Below are positions 35,736 to 46,690 of a stretch of 64,000 nt of DNA, one piece after another. Every line of letters begins with the position of its first letter. Within the stretch, counting starts at the first letter, position 1. This DNA is from Vandiemenella viatica (taxonomy: Eukaryota; Arthropoda; Insecta; Orthoptera; Morabidae). Under the pieces are notes generated by a model. It worked only from the letters and a program-made list of their open reading frames with translations. It ran no database searches and was not told the origin of the DNA. The stretch is taken from contig JARYHS010008074.1 of assembly GCA_031002005.1 (NCBI GenBank), forward strand, positions 346,046,932-346,110,931. The letters run 5' to 3'. A program made the position numbers and the translations under genes.

Positions 35736-36213
35736 ACCTGTCACTTGCTAACTCTCATTTCATTTTACAGTTATTTATAATTTTATATATATATATATAT
35801 ATTTTCCTCTTTATTTATTTATTTTATTATTTTTTGTATATATATATATATTTTTTAAATTATTCTATCTCCCTTTATTCCCAATTATAACCTTTTGAAC
35901 TAAGCTACACAGACATTATATTCATTTGTTTCACTTTTATCGCTGGTCAAGCCTATTTCCTACCCCCCCCCCCCCTCCCGGCAATTCTTCCACTACCACG
36001 CGTTTTCCGCCTGTGCTTCATTCATGTGGCAGGCTCGGATGTGACCACATCTTTCCCCCTGCCATATGTCTCGCCTCCTACATGAGGAAGACTAAAAAGT
36101 CGAAATATTGTGTTATTCTTTTGTTTTTGTGTTTTTACGTGTCTCGCCCTCCTGCCTTCATCTGTGGTAAGTGACGGGTAACTGTTTATTTTCCCTATCC
36201 TATCTTATTTTCA
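35736..36213 (+). other. 3' terminal region of the Penelope-like element
   Basis: It starts after the stop codon and contains two (TA)n tracts and a poly-C run. The conserved end has cgaaatattg, then cttcatctgtggtaagtg and tttccctatcctatcttatt. The same blocks, diverged, form both arms of the small palindrome at 59906-60234. In the minus copy this region is 29565-30044. Confidence 0.7.
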
Positions 36214-36226
36214 AAACTGTGATTAT

Positions 36227-36419
36227 CACATGTATAGGGCACAAAATTAGTACAAAGAATATTTGCAAAAAGTTCCTCGCATAAAAACAAACAAAATTTG
36301 TGCCATAATGAGGTTTAGACTAAAATGGCAGTCTTCTCAATAGATTGATAGACCAAATTTAATAATCTTGATATATGGTGATTATGTTAATTAAAATGAA
36401 CTTAAAAAAAATATATATA
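36227..36419. other. Short spacer, no feature
   Basis: AT-rich DNA between the PLE target duplication and the SINE, ending in a run close to aaaaaaatatatatagc that may be the SINE tail. Confidence 0.4.
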
Positions 36420-36655
36420 GCTTATGGCTTTACGCCTCGTCGATAGCTAAGGTCACTAGAGGCAGGATGGGACTGGGGATGGTAAGGATTTCAGCCATGG
36501 CCTTTTTGGAAGAAGCATCCTGTCATTCGCCTGGAATGATTTGCGGAAACCAAGGAAAACCCAAATCTGGATGCCCTGACAGGGATTGGAACCCGTGTCC
36601 TCCCGAATGTGAGGCCTGAGCATTAACCGCTCACCTAACACGCTCGGTCTCTTTC
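36420..36655 (-). repeat. tRNA-derived SINE
   Basis: On the minus strand the head has an A-box-like TAGGTGAGCGG followed, at tRNA spacing, by a B box GGGTTCCAATCC. The body then reads gggttttccttggtttccgc, ccaggcgaatgacaggatg and aaggccatggctgaaatcc. It closes with gtgaccttagctatcgacga before a (TA) tail. This head-and-body order is one I recognise from a widespread arthropod SINE type. RNA polymerase III transcription is expected from the boxes. Confidence 0.7.
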
Positions 36656-36689
36656 AAAAATAAATTTTTATTGTATCATGGTAACAATT

Positions 36690-36790
36690 TGTTGAGGGCA
36701 AAAGTGGGTTGGAGAAGGATGGGTATGTAGGGAGATTGCCACCAGAGCATACGCTTTATCACAATTTATCAATTAATAATAATAACAATG
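36690..36790 (+). repeat. 3' end fragment of the 37.7-kb LINE family
   Basis: The words gggagattgccaccagagca and tcacaatttatcaattaata match the 3' ends at 38940-39010 and 59040-59100 (gccatcagagtgttagctcc, then atcgcaatt and taat repeats). It ends in a similar (AAT)n tail. Confidence 0.5.
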
Positions 36791-36934
36791 TTTTTACATT
36801 GCGAGAAAGACAATTATGACAATCTTCAAGAATTTGAACCTTGGGCTTGGAGATGAGGCAAAAATACCCTGTTATAGTAGAGGCTAAACACACTTATCAA
36901 ATGATTCTTTTAGGGTCTATTTAAAAGAACACAC

Positions 36935-37725
36935 TGCACAAGACTTCTCTTTGTCCAGATCACATTTGTCAAATCCAGTCACTACGAGCTGACCCTGCAT
37001 TTGTGTATAATATCTTTTGTTCATCAATTTTCCATTTGGGAACACATAAGGGCACAATGATGGTTTGTCAAATCACACACCGTAAGGGTATTTAAACTCA
37101 GCTATGGTCCTTCTATCCACAGCAGTGCCATCTGGAGTAACACCAAAGAAATCCCACTCATTACTTCGGAAGAGTCACATCAATTCACCTGTTGGAAAGG
37201 TAAACAGCATTTTTTAAGTCAGAACATGGCTATATATCTCTACTCACACCTCAAGAATATAGAACAAAATATCAGTTTGGCCTGTGGCTGAGACTGAGTA
37301 TTAGCCATATGTACTAACAAAACCAATTAAATAAAGGCAAAAAAACATCACATCATTACCTTCAGCACCATGAGCTTCTCATAAGATCTCGTGGCAACTT
37401 TACAGATGGTACATTTATTATGCTTTATGGGTATAGTTGTCTCCTGGCTGGACCTTCAACAGAAATTACTCGTTGTAACAAATATTTAATTTTACAATGT
37501 TTCTAAAGTGAGTACATAAGTTAGATCAACAGTCACATAAGTAAGAAAACTGCTAAAATATTTATTACCAAGACAGTTTATACTTAGTACACTACCTGCT
37601 TCCATAGTGTGCAGAATTTCATAGAACACTGATCCTGTTATCATTTTTGTCTGGGCTAAATTCCATTCAACACTGTAAGCTTGGTCCCCTGTCCTCATTT
37701 CCAGTGTATAGTTTGATGGTCCAGG
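36935..37725 (-). pseudogene. YqaJ/lambda-exonuclease-like pseudogene
   Basis: Minus strand. SVEWNLAQTKMITGSVF (about 37600-37660) corresponds to the W...R..RITGS entry motif of YqaJ-like exonucleases. About 0.35 kb further on, EWDFFGVTPDGTAVDRR gives the catalytic Asp (TPDG). AEFKYPYGV gives the E-x-K motif, and RYYTQMQGQLVVTGFDKCD gives the usual YY.Q.QGQL.vTG..xCD box. In-frame TGA codons lie in the catalytic exon (one just before LFRSNEWD, one after KYPYGV). The family cleaves double-stranded DNA 5' to 3'. In insects it occurs in viral genomes and in repeat-borne genes. A LINE (37741) cuts it on the upstream side. The remaining upstream coding is uncertain: a minus-strand stretch near 39010-39170 (KPIEVAQEEMFKGMLLAMEP) might belong to it. 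Confidence 0.55.
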
Positions 37726-37740
37726 ATCACTGCAGGAGAA

Positions 37741-39010
37741 GGTGTGCCATGAAGGGGCCAGGCAAGGATATTCATGCGAATCTCAGTTAGTAGGGTATAT
37801 GCAAGATATTTATCATAAAATGGACAGGGGAAGTCAAGTTGATAGTGTAGCACTAGATCTTTCAAAGCCCTTTGACAGAGTGAGCCATAAAATGGTGCTA
37901 AATAAGGTAAAAACTATTGTAGTTAATAAACAGGTGATTTGCTGGTTGGAAGAATTCCTAAAAGGTAGAAAGCAAAAAGTTTGGGTAGGAAATGCAGTAA
38001 CCTAAGAAGTAGAAGTGAATGTGGGAGTCCTGCAGGGTAGTGTATTGGGACCATTGTTATTCGTTATTCTAATGAATGATTGTGTTAATGGTTTACTGTC
38101 AGAAGTTAGACTGTTTGCAGATGACATTATGTTATATAAAAGGATCAAAACAGTAGAAAACTGTAAACAGCTGCAGGAAGACCTAGATCGGATAACTAGC
38201 TGGGTGAGTCGAAATGGGATGAAGATAAATGCAAAGAAGAGTCAACTTATTAGGTACACAAATAAAAAGCTAAAGGCTGATTATGATTATACAGTGGGAA
38301 GGAGCTACCTATTGAAGACTCGAAATGTAAATACTTAGACATAACATTTGGTAGTAAACTTAACTGGGCAGGACACATTAAACAGGTAGTAGGGAAAGGG
38401 TTCAAAATCCTTCACCTGTTGGAAAGAGTGATGAGAGGATGCACTAGAGAGGTAAACAAACTGGGGTACAAAACTCTGGTCAGACCACTGGTGGAATACA
38501 ACGGTGTAGTATGGGACCCACATTTTGGGTATCAAGTACAAGAGTTGGAGGAAGTACAGAGAAGGGCTGCTAGATTTGTCTTTGGGAATTACCACACACA
38601 ACTAACTAACATGATAAAAAAAAGCTGGAATTCGATTCATTGGAGGATAGAAGGAAGGCGAAGAGAGTCATGGGAGTGTACAAAGCCTATACTGATGATG
38701 AAGCATGGAAAGATATTGGTGAGAAAATTAAGAGAGGTTCTTGGAATGCAAGTTTGACCATGACCACAAGCTGGCACTTGATTTCAGGCATAATGGTGTG
38801 GGGAAAATTTTCTTTCATATGAAAGGGAGTGAGGGACTGGAATAAATTGCCAAGAGAAGTGATGAATGACTTACCGGAAACACTGAAGGAATTTAAGGGA
38901 AACAGTGGTAGAGGGCCGAGGTAGGTTGGACGGGGCGGGGGGGGGGGGGTGTAGTAATATAGTCACTGGAGCGGGGGCTCCATCACAATTTTTTAATTAT
39001 TATTATTAAT
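37741..39010 (+). pseudogene. 5'-truncated CR1-like LINE reverse transcriptase
   Basis: Plus strand. ARQGYSCESQLVGYMQDI, then VALDLSKPFDRVSHKMVL (motif A region; Ala changed to Pro after SK) and GVLQGSVLGPLLFVILMND (motif B'). VRLFADDIMLYKRI (FADD) and DRITSWVSRNGMKINAKK follow. Then come LNWAGHIKQVVGKG, KTLVRPLVEYNGVVWDPH, QRRAARFVFGNY and RDWNKLPREVMND. Stops and frameshifts occur at about 38005, 38338 and 38620. The 3' end has a poly-G tract, then ggctccatcacaatttttta and an (ATT)n tail. It lies within the YqaJ-like pseudogene in the opposite orientation. Confidence 0.8.
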
Positions 39011-39629
39011 AATGGGCTCCATGGCAAGCAGCATACCTTTGAACATTTCTTCTTGAGCCACTTCGATTGGTTTTGGTATTGTATGTGCCTTTCATATTTC
39101 ATCTGATTTCAAACAGCCTACTTGCCTTCCAAGTATAGGCTTTTCTCACTGCTGCAAATTAAAGTCAAACTTACATAATGCATATTTAAGCAAATTACAA
39201 TAATTGATACTACAAGCTCAATTTAATATGCTCTTACCTGTGGCTGGCTAGTGTTGGAAATAAGCTCCCTGGATTCCCCACACAAGTCATGTTCGTAATG
39301 TTTTAATGAAGATAATCTCATCCGGCACAAAACTCATTAAACTCATCTTTGTGTATTGTATTGTATTTGGGAAATTCGTACATTGCCTCGGAACGCACTA
39401 CGTCAACTTCAAATGATGTTTGGAGGTTAAAAGTTTCGATCTAAAATCAGACATTTATAGATTTTAAAAATGATTTCAAGCGGTTCAACAAACGAGTAAA
39501 GAGGACTAAATCCAACGGTACTTTCAAGGTTTAATTAGCTTTGATCTTGTGAATTCTAACCCGTTAATCTTGTATCGCGCACATCGACAGATCAGACGCA
39601 CTCCAAGATAAACAAAAACAAACGAATAG
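39011..39629. other. No clear gene
   Basis: The minus strand of about 39010-39170 reads as a short open stretch after a good acceptor-like ctttaatttgcag. It may be an exon of the interrupted YqaJ-like gene, but I cannot confirm it. The rest shows nothing recognisable. Confidence 0.3.
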
Positions 39630-39735
39630 TGTGATGGCGCTGCAACTCTATACCAAAGTAGTTACACGTCGACGTCACTTCCGTGTGCAGGGTGGTGGGG
39701 TGATATCAGCACCTGGCATCGGTGTACACACAGCC
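39630..39735 (+). repeat. Segment shared with 20530-20640 at a LINE break
   Basis: ccaaagtagttacacgt, gacgtcacttccgtgtgc, gggtggtggggtgata and ggcatcggtgtacacacag align with the minus strand of 20530-20640 (ccaaagacgttacacgt, cgacgtaacttccgcttgc, ggtggtgggaggat, ggcatcgggtgtactcacag). In both places the alignment runs up to the LINE breakpoint. Confidence 0.6.
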
Positions 39736-39740
39736 GCTTC

Positions 39741-41712
39741 TCAGATAAGGCGGCTGTCCAACAACATTCCCAAGAACCGTGCTTGTTTTATAAGTGCCAG
39801 TTTATATGGACCTTTTTGGATACTGTCCGAGTCATGGGTGATTTTTCTCTTTGAAAAGTAGACTACTGATGATTTTTCCAGTGAAAGTTCAAAACCATTG
39901 GTGTGTAGCCATTTTATGAGAGCTGTAATTGCCTTTTTCAATAGGTTATGGACTTCCTGTTGTGACACATCGTTGGTATATATAACCACGTCGTCCGCAA
40001 ATTGGAGTGAGATAATCTTCGTAGGGATGGAGTGGATTATATCACTTATGTATAGTAAAAACAGGAGTGGGCTGAGGATTGCTCCTTGAGGCAACCCTTG
40101 ATTAACAATACGCGGTCCTACTCGATTTTTCTTTGAGCTGACATAGATTATCGTCTCCGATAATAGGGAGTAGAGTCCTTTCACAAGTTTCATCGGTACC
40201 CCTAATGTCTCCAGTTTGTGCATCAAATGAGGGATTCTGACGTTGTCGTAAGTTGATTGGATGTCTAGGAAGACCGCTCCCAAATATTGCTTGTTGCAGA
40301 ATAAGAGGTAAATGTCCGACGTCGAGATCGCTATGTTGTCTAGTGTGCTTTTTCCCTTACGAAATCCGGATTGTGAGTTGGGAATCAGGTTGTTCGCCTC
40401 CACCCACCATTCTAATCTGTTTTTGATGAGACGTTCTAGTGTTTTTCCTACCCATGACATTAATGATATCGGTCTGTACGAAGTCGCTTTGGTGGGGTCT
40501 TTTCCGTGTTTTAATATTGGAATGAAATCCTGGGTTCTCCATTTCGCTGGAATAGGTTCTTTCATCCAAATCTTGTTAAAGATGTTTAGAAGTCTTTGCA
40601 AGCCAGCTGGAGGCATGTTTGTTAACATTGCGTAATGGATTCCATCTATTCCAGGCGAAGAGTCGGAGGATCGGTTTAAAGCTTGTTGTAGTTCTGTCAT
40701 GGTAAATGGCGTGCATAGTTGGTGGTCCGATGATTCCTGCGGGTTTAGCGCGAAGTTGGAGTCCTCCTCCTGGACTGTGGGAGGAGCGATTTTATCTGCA
40801 ATGTCTTCAAAGGTTGTTGTACTGATTTTAGGGGTTTCGTTGTTGAAACCATTATTTTTAAGCTTCCTAATCGTGGACCAAACAGAAGAGATATTCGAAT
40901 CCTTCCCCAATGTTTCACAGAATTGGATCCAATTTTGACGGTTTTGCGTTTTGAGTGTTCTTTTTGTTAGTGCGTTAATTTGTAAATAAGACATATAGTG
41001 TTGGATGTCGGTTTTTTTTCTGTATAAGTTAAGAGCGAGTCTTCTTTGGGCTATTGCTTTCGAACATGTTGGGTTCCACCATATTGGTGGGCGATTTTTC
41101 TTGGCGTTTTGGTAGTCCTTTCGTTGAATAGATTTGTCTGCTGCCTCTGAAATCACATTTGTCAGTTTTTTATGGGCTGCCGTCGTTTACTATTACCAGA
41201 TTATTGTCTTCTGCCATATCCTTAATTGTCGATCCTCTCAGGTCGTTGTAGTGACAGCCCCAGCTCTGATTATGTGCGTTAAAATCACCGGCCAGAATCA
41301 TTGGTGAGTTTATTTGGCCGATAAGATTTGTCCAGTCGTTTGGAGTGATTTTTGTTTTTGGGCAGCAGTAAATGGAAATGATGTTGACTTTTGACTGGGT
41401 GGTCCGTATTGCTACTGCTGGAAAGGGTAATTTGCCCAAATTGAGATTAATCGGTTCGTGTGGAATATTCTGTTTCACCAATATCGCCACTCCTTCTCTA
41501 CCGTCCAGTCTGTCATTCCTGTACCCCTTGTAGGATTTGAAACTGACCTCTCTATTTGGTTTGAACCATGTTTCTGACAATATGGCTATGTCGATATTGT
41601 TTTGAGTGAGTGCTGAAATTAGGCTTTCTCTGTTCGCCCAAAGTGATCTTCCGTTCCATTGTAATATACTTAGATATTGGGATACCGTGGTGTTGTTATT
41701 TTTCTTACCCAT
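39741..41712 (-). pseudogene. LINE ORF2 5' part: endonuclease plus RT fingers and palm
   Basis: Minus strand. The endonuclease begins LSILQWNGRSLWANRESL, with AILSETWF, YRNDRLDGREGVAILVK and MILAGDFNAHNQSWGC. It breaks off at VIVNDGSP (41170), so the SDH end of the nuclease is deleted. The next frame (39741-41156) goes straight into the pre-RT linker (PPIWWNPTCSKAIAQRR) and the RT: DSSPGIDGIHYAML, TSYRPISLMSWVGKTLE, GAVFLDIQSTYDNVR (motif A), GLPQGAILSPLLFLLYISD (motif B') and SLQFADDVVIY (FADD). Coding stops at RFLGMLLDSRL. The thumb and everything downstream are missing, which is unusual because LINE copies usually lose their 5' end. The missing part corresponds in position to what is present at 18727-20525. 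Confidence 0.85.
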
Positions 41713-41767
41713 TGTTATTACTTCTTTGGTTACTTTCTTATTATTATGTTAAATGGCTCATTTTGTT

Positions 41768-43303
41768 TTAGTTGTTAGGTTGAGTTGTTCCAGGATGGGG
41801 TTGAGCTTCTATTATAATTTGTTCCTGAGATATTGGAGGGCCCTGAGGGAAGGCCATTAACGTAGTGGCAATAAGGTCTCTGATGTTATATGGTAAGTTA
41901 CCGGAGAATGCCATTTGTAAGATCACTGTGATCAAGTTTTGTATCTTTTTTACTAGATATTCGTTTGGTGTTTGGGTGTTTTGGCTGTAGGGATTATTAG
42001 TAATTGGGAATGCTGGTTGGTTTGGTGCCCTCATAAGAAGTTCTTGCGGTACCTGGGAAGCATTTCTGTGGGTAGTTCGTTGTGTGTCCCTAGGTGGCCA
42101 GTTATGATCTTTACCCTTGCTGTCTATTCTGACCGTAGGTTTCTGATCGACTTTGTATCTTTAGAGGGGCTGTTGGTGGTGGGTTCAGGGTATTCTGAAC
42201 TGTGGTTGGAACATTTATAACTTTGTTTGTAGCTCTAATCATAGAAGGGTTATTTGCTTGATTATAAAATGTTCTCTCTCTATTCTGTGTCAAATTTTCG
42301 GCTGTTATCTTGGCATAAGTTTTTTGCTCGATGCTTGCTAGTGCCTCTTGGTATGATATTCCCTCGTAAGCTCTTTTCCTATTTATCTGTAGTTGTTTTT
42401 GGTACTGAGGGCAGTTGCTATCAGTGGAGAGATGGGGCCCGTCACAATGGGCACAAGTAGGTGGTCCTGAATTTTTACACTCTTTGAAAGGGTGGTTTCC
42501 AGAACAATGGCTAGATTTAGGTTGACTCCGACATTGTTTACTATTATGACCATACCTCAAACATTGGAAACATTGAAGGACCGAAGGGATGTACGGTTCT
42601 ACCGGGCATCTTACTCCATGGATTATCACGTATTCTGGACGGCGTTGCGCTTTGAAAGTAATTGCACAAACTGGGATGGGTCTTCTCTGGTATCTATCGG
42701 TATCACTTGTATTTTTGGTGAATCGCCTTATTCGTACTACTTGAACGTCACATCTTATAACTTCCATTATCTCTTCTTCCGTTAGTGAAATGTCTACATT
42801 TCTTATAATGCCTTGGCGGGTTGTTAAGGAAATGGGGATGTAAGCTTCCATGTTGTGCATAGGGAAAATTTTGCTTTGGGCTAGGGCGTTAGCACTCGGA
42901 CCAGAAATTGTCTCGATTCTAATACTGTTTCTGCCTGACTTAGTAATGTTCACTATGTTTTTGGTTACTAATTCGCATTCATGGTGGATCAGCTTGCCGA
43001 CTGCCATGGGATGTAGTCTACCAACGTTGCTCACTTTGCTTTCTACAAAATTAATATATGGGCCACCGTCATACTATTCATATTTGTTCGCTATCTTACC
43101 ATTGGGCCAACGCTTGGTCGTTGATCACTTACCGAAGTCGGTACTGGGGTAGTGTTGCTTCCTATTGCCGGTGTTGCTGCGATGAGCTGCTGATGTTGGT
43201 TTCTGCCAACTTCCACCCTTGGAAGTTTTTCAGAGCTGTCGGCTGCTGTTGCGTTGTCGATGTCTCGGAGCAGGCACTTGTTGGACTGCTTTTGTAGAGG
43301 CAT
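41768..43303 (-). pseudogene. LINE ORF1 (gag-like) with three CCHC zinc knuckles
   Basis: The main frame (42111-43034, minus) has VGKLIHHECELVTKNIV and an RRM-like middle. Three knuckles follow: CFQCLRYGHNSKQC, CSGNHPFKEC (shortened) and CAHCDGPHLSTDSNC. The C-terminal part continues in another frame at 41768-42034 and the N-terminal part at 43091-43303, so at least two frameshifts exist. Three-knuckle gag proteins are typical of I/Jockey-group LINEs and bind the element RNA. It stands directly upstream of ORF2 on the same strand. Confidence 0.8.
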
Positions 43304-43739
43304 TTCTTCTTCACTTTTGTGGAGTTGTCTAAGTTTAACACTGTGTTCAACACTTCACCGACTACCTCTCCTATGTTGTAACCTAGTGAACTGCACTACC
43401 GGCAGGGAGACCGATTGGGCCCCCTTGTATATAATATCCACCAAACATGGTGGAGATTATGTTATCTGTAGAACTTAGTTTGTCGCTGTTGCACTGGTAG
43501 TTAAATAATTACTCAAAAGCTTTAAAAAGTCAGTCTATTCACCGTAGTAAACTATTTCACTCCCCAAAACGAGAATAATCGAATGAATATAACGTTTTTT
43601 GAGCGACAGAATACAAAGCGTGTTGCTATGTAAACAACCAGAGATATTGATACACCTTGTCTGGAACACTAACAATCTATTCATGTAGAAATGGCAACAA
43701 GATCCTTAAACTTCAATTCTATACAGGATATGTGGTAAG
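43304..43739. other. Probable LINE 5' leader, then spacer
   Basis: The first ~180 bases probably form the 5' UTR of the minus-strand LINE. A small inverted repeat (ataatatccaccaaacatgg, then tggagattat) lies near 43430-43460. The rest shows no feature. Confidence 0.35.
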
Positions 43740-44010
43740 ATTATTCCATAGTATGCAATTTTTAAAATACTTCTATCCACAACTGATTCATTAGAAAGAT
43801 TCCCTTACATACTTTTTTCTAACAAAATCGACATGAGCTTTCCAATTTTGAAACTTATCCACGTATATTCCAAGGAACTTATGCTCATTTATTTAATAAA
43901 TGTTTCCTTCATCTGTAATCAGATTAAACTTATTATCTATATTATGATTTCTAAGTTCAAATTTTATTAAAGTTGTTTTTCTTTTATTACAAATTAGCTC
44001 ATTACTATGT
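43740..44010 (-). pseudogene. LINE RT thumb-region fragment
   Basis: Minus-strand reading gives NELICNKRKTTLIKFELRN, then NEHKFLGIYVDKFQNWKAHV and DFVRKK. This is the K..FLG+.+D....W..H+ box found after the FADD motif of LINEs. Continuation toward 43700 is weak and frameshifted. From 44010 to 44193 nothing further is recognisable. Confidence 0.55.
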
Positions 44011-44193
44011 GTGCTATGATTGTACACCTTCTGGTTGATGTATTATTTTCTTATGCATTTGTTTAACTGTAAATTATTTTTTGATAACTATGTTTTATTT
44101 AAAACGTCCAGCAATTACATTTTTGTGATCTTAAAGTTATTGATTACATCGCCTGGCCTGAGGTCAGTCCAATTGGATTCCTCTGTAACTGAA

Positions 44194-45934
44194 TTATCTT
44201 ATATCTTTAAACGAGCAATTCTTGTATATATGTATATATATATATTTAGGATCTCGGAAACGGCTGTGATGATTTGGATGAAATTTGGTATTTAGATAAC
44301 GTTTTGACTTTTAAGATTACCTAAATAGTTGTCTTCCCTACAAAAAATCGAGTTTACAAAATACGAACAATTTTGTCACTCCGTATATCGAAAACGGCAC
44401 TAGCGCCATCTCGTAGACAATTCAGGTACCAGAAAGCCTACAAATTGATTTTCTTTGATTTCAAAGAATAATTAAACGAACAGTTCTTGTATACTGGCTG
44501 ACCCGTGGAAATATTAACACTGCAAGTTTAATTGTAAAACATTTAAAAAGGAAGATAATTAAAAAATTATCAATGGTTTTATCAGAAACTTCTTTATAAA
44601 GTAATCATCGTTTACTTTTTGACCGTAAAAAGTGGTTGTTAGTTAGTCATTAAATACTACCTCCTTATAAAACATCTTTCGATCTCTGTTCAATGTACAA
44701 GATTTCGAGTAGAGTTTGATAATAAAGTAAAAAGCCGCGTGCGAGTGCACATACGAAAAAGAGGGTTCTGATAAATAGAATCTTGCCTTTTGAATCGTCT
44801 GACCTTGTGCTTTATTAATGTTTATAACGAAGGTTACTTCTTATGGGAATTGTTTTATTAGCATTTTGAAATGCTGATCAGAAGATGTGAGATTACTGCC
44901 ATGTATGAGCATAGTTTTATCAGAGTGAATAAATTTAGCACAGATGATGTTCTATTAACGTCACAACCCGATGATGAATTCTTATAGAACTCGATGAAAC
45001 ATATCGAAAATAAAGAATAAATGTTCTTGGTTTTCGAGATATAGCATGTCAAAAATCATTTATAGGTATAGTTCCTTGTGCTTTTGGCGACATTTCTTCT
45101 GGTCCAGGCTGTATTTCAACCTAACAACAACCACTAGGTACAAAATAAAACATTGGATTACATTTCCACCATATAGACATGGTCATTTTGGTGGATTTTT
45201 TTCTGGTCCAGGCTGGAGCTAATCCTAACCTCTTCACTTTTGAGATATAATATCCCGAGAACTAAGCGAGATATCAGAAAAATAAATCCTTTTTTTCGAT
45301 TTGTCTCGACGTGTTTCATACGAATTCACCCTCAAACTTGGCTATGGCGAAATATGTCTTCTGGTTCAGGTCGCATTTCAACCAACCGCGTAAATTTTGA
45401 GATACGATATCTCGAGAACTAAGCGAGATATATATAAAAAAATATTTTTTACTTTCAATTTTTCTCGTCGAGTTACATAAGAATCCATCATCAAGGGTTA
45501 TCGTAGAATCCTCTGAAATACCACAAATCTCGCACCATTAATTAATAGGGCTTATCAAACTGGCACTAAGATTTCTATTTTACATAATAATAGCATTTTT
45601 TAAAAGTAATATGTGAGGCGGTCTCGCAAATGGATCTAGCGATTTGGATGAAATTTCACATGTAGATAACGTTTTGCTTTTCAAGTTTTTAACACGATTT
45701 AAAAAAAAAAGAAAGGAGCATATTTGTATTTGTTTTCTCGAAAACGGCTCTAACCTCATTACGTAGAAGTTTCAGGTACCAGTACGCCTACTGATGTTAG
45801 TTAAGCTTCTATTTGGTGAACTGTGCACCTCAAAACGCCTAGGAAGCCTTCAAGCCTTTTACTTTAATCAAACTTTACTCGAAATCTTGGATATTGAACA
45901 GAAATACCGAGCGTAGATCGGGCACCCAGGTACT
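44194..45934 (-). mobile_element. Helitron-like element, copy 2
   Basis: Inverted relative to copy 1 (14359-18064) and not interrupted by the TIR transposon. Both edges match: ttatctttaaacgagcaatt-type sequence on the left and cgatctacgctcggtatttc (minus) on the right. Internal blocks correspond one to one, including three motif copies at 45101, 45205 and 45363. It carries the better helicase remnant. The Rep/HUH domain is absent, so it was either non-autonomous or truncated. Confidence 0.6.
44741..44950 (-). pseudogene. Helitron Pif1-type helicase C-terminal remnant
   Basis: The minus strand reads NIICAKFIHSDKTMLIHG, then VTFVININKAQGQTIQKA and RFYLSEPSFSYVHS. The INK(A/S)QGQT box followed by .YL.EP.FS is the diagnostic end of Pif1-like helicases in Helitrons (usually MTINKSQGQT...L..PVFSHGQLY). 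One stop interrupts it before EVTF, and the LYVALSR block that should follow is gone. Such helicases unwind DNA during rolling-circle transposition. Confidence 0.7.
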
Positions 45935-46039
45935 TATTATTTAACATGTAAAAAAGTCAGGTATGAGTTAAGATATTGATAATAATAATAATGGTATTAT
46001 AATTTAAAATGTTTTACTAGTAGTATGAGAGGAAAATGA

Positions 46040-46690
46040 GTATATGAACTTTATACAGTGTTCAAGGAGAGTCAGATGGCATCTTGCCCGTCGTCGCTTA
46101 AGTTGTCTTGTGGTAGACGATACGATTTTAGACGTGGTTGCGTCGTTGATCGGCGGCCTAGATTGTAGTACTGTGCTCCAGGAATTGCTTCTAGGCTATT
46201 AATAAAGATTTTTGCAGAGTTCATAATATACGTTTTAATGGTTTGGAGTCCAGTTTCCCTGTGAAGTTGTGAGTTTCGTACGAACCATGGTGCTTTTAAG
46301 ATAGTGCGGAGAAGTTTGTTTTGTAGGGACTGTATTCTCTGTAGTTTGGATGGAGTGGCTGTGCACCATACGGGCGATGCGTATAACATGGCGGGTCGGA
46401 TCAGTGATTTGTATAGTAAAAACCCGCTCTCGATTTTAAGAGAGCTTCTCTTATTCAAAAGAGGATAGAATTTGGTGATGCGAATATAGGCTTCGGATAG
46501 TTTCTGATTAATGTGGTAGTTCCATGTAAGTCTGCGATCAAAGTGTAGTCCTAGATATTTTAATGCTTTATCTGCTGGATGCCATTCTATTTCATCGTCG
46601 TTAATTTTGAGTTTTTTGGGATTTCTCGGATGGCGGAGTGTGAAGATTTTGGCCTCGCATTTGGTAGTATTCAGCTAATTATTAATTTTC
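46040..46690 (-). pseudogene. 5'-truncated Jockey-clade LINE, RT C-terminal part
   Basis: On the minus strand LNTTKCEAKIFTLRHPRNP, LKYLGLHFDRRLTWNYHI and KFYPLLNKRSSLKIESG (46458-46690) lead into a 128-codon open frame. That frame has LLYKSLIRPAMLYASPVW, QRIQSLQNKLLRTILKAPWF and NSQLHRETGLQTIKTY. This is the thumb and C-terminal region of Jockey-like RTs without RNase H. It ends with a normal stop near 46072 and a short UTR. Confidence 0.75.

Larger units (their letters stand above)
29516..36226. mobile_element. Inverted Penelope-like element pair with shared target duplication
   Basis: A truncated minus-strand copy (29565-32381) and a longer plus-strand copy (32382-36213) share about 2.8 kb in inverted orientation, at roughly 98-99% identity by eye. 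AAAACTGTGATTAT stands at 29516-29529 and again at 36213-36226, a likely 14-bp target duplication. Between the left duplication and the minus copy lies a 35-nt extension. A complete element joined to a 5'-truncated inverted copy, with a short extension at one end, is the recognised arrangement of Penelope-like retroelements. Confidence 0.75.
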
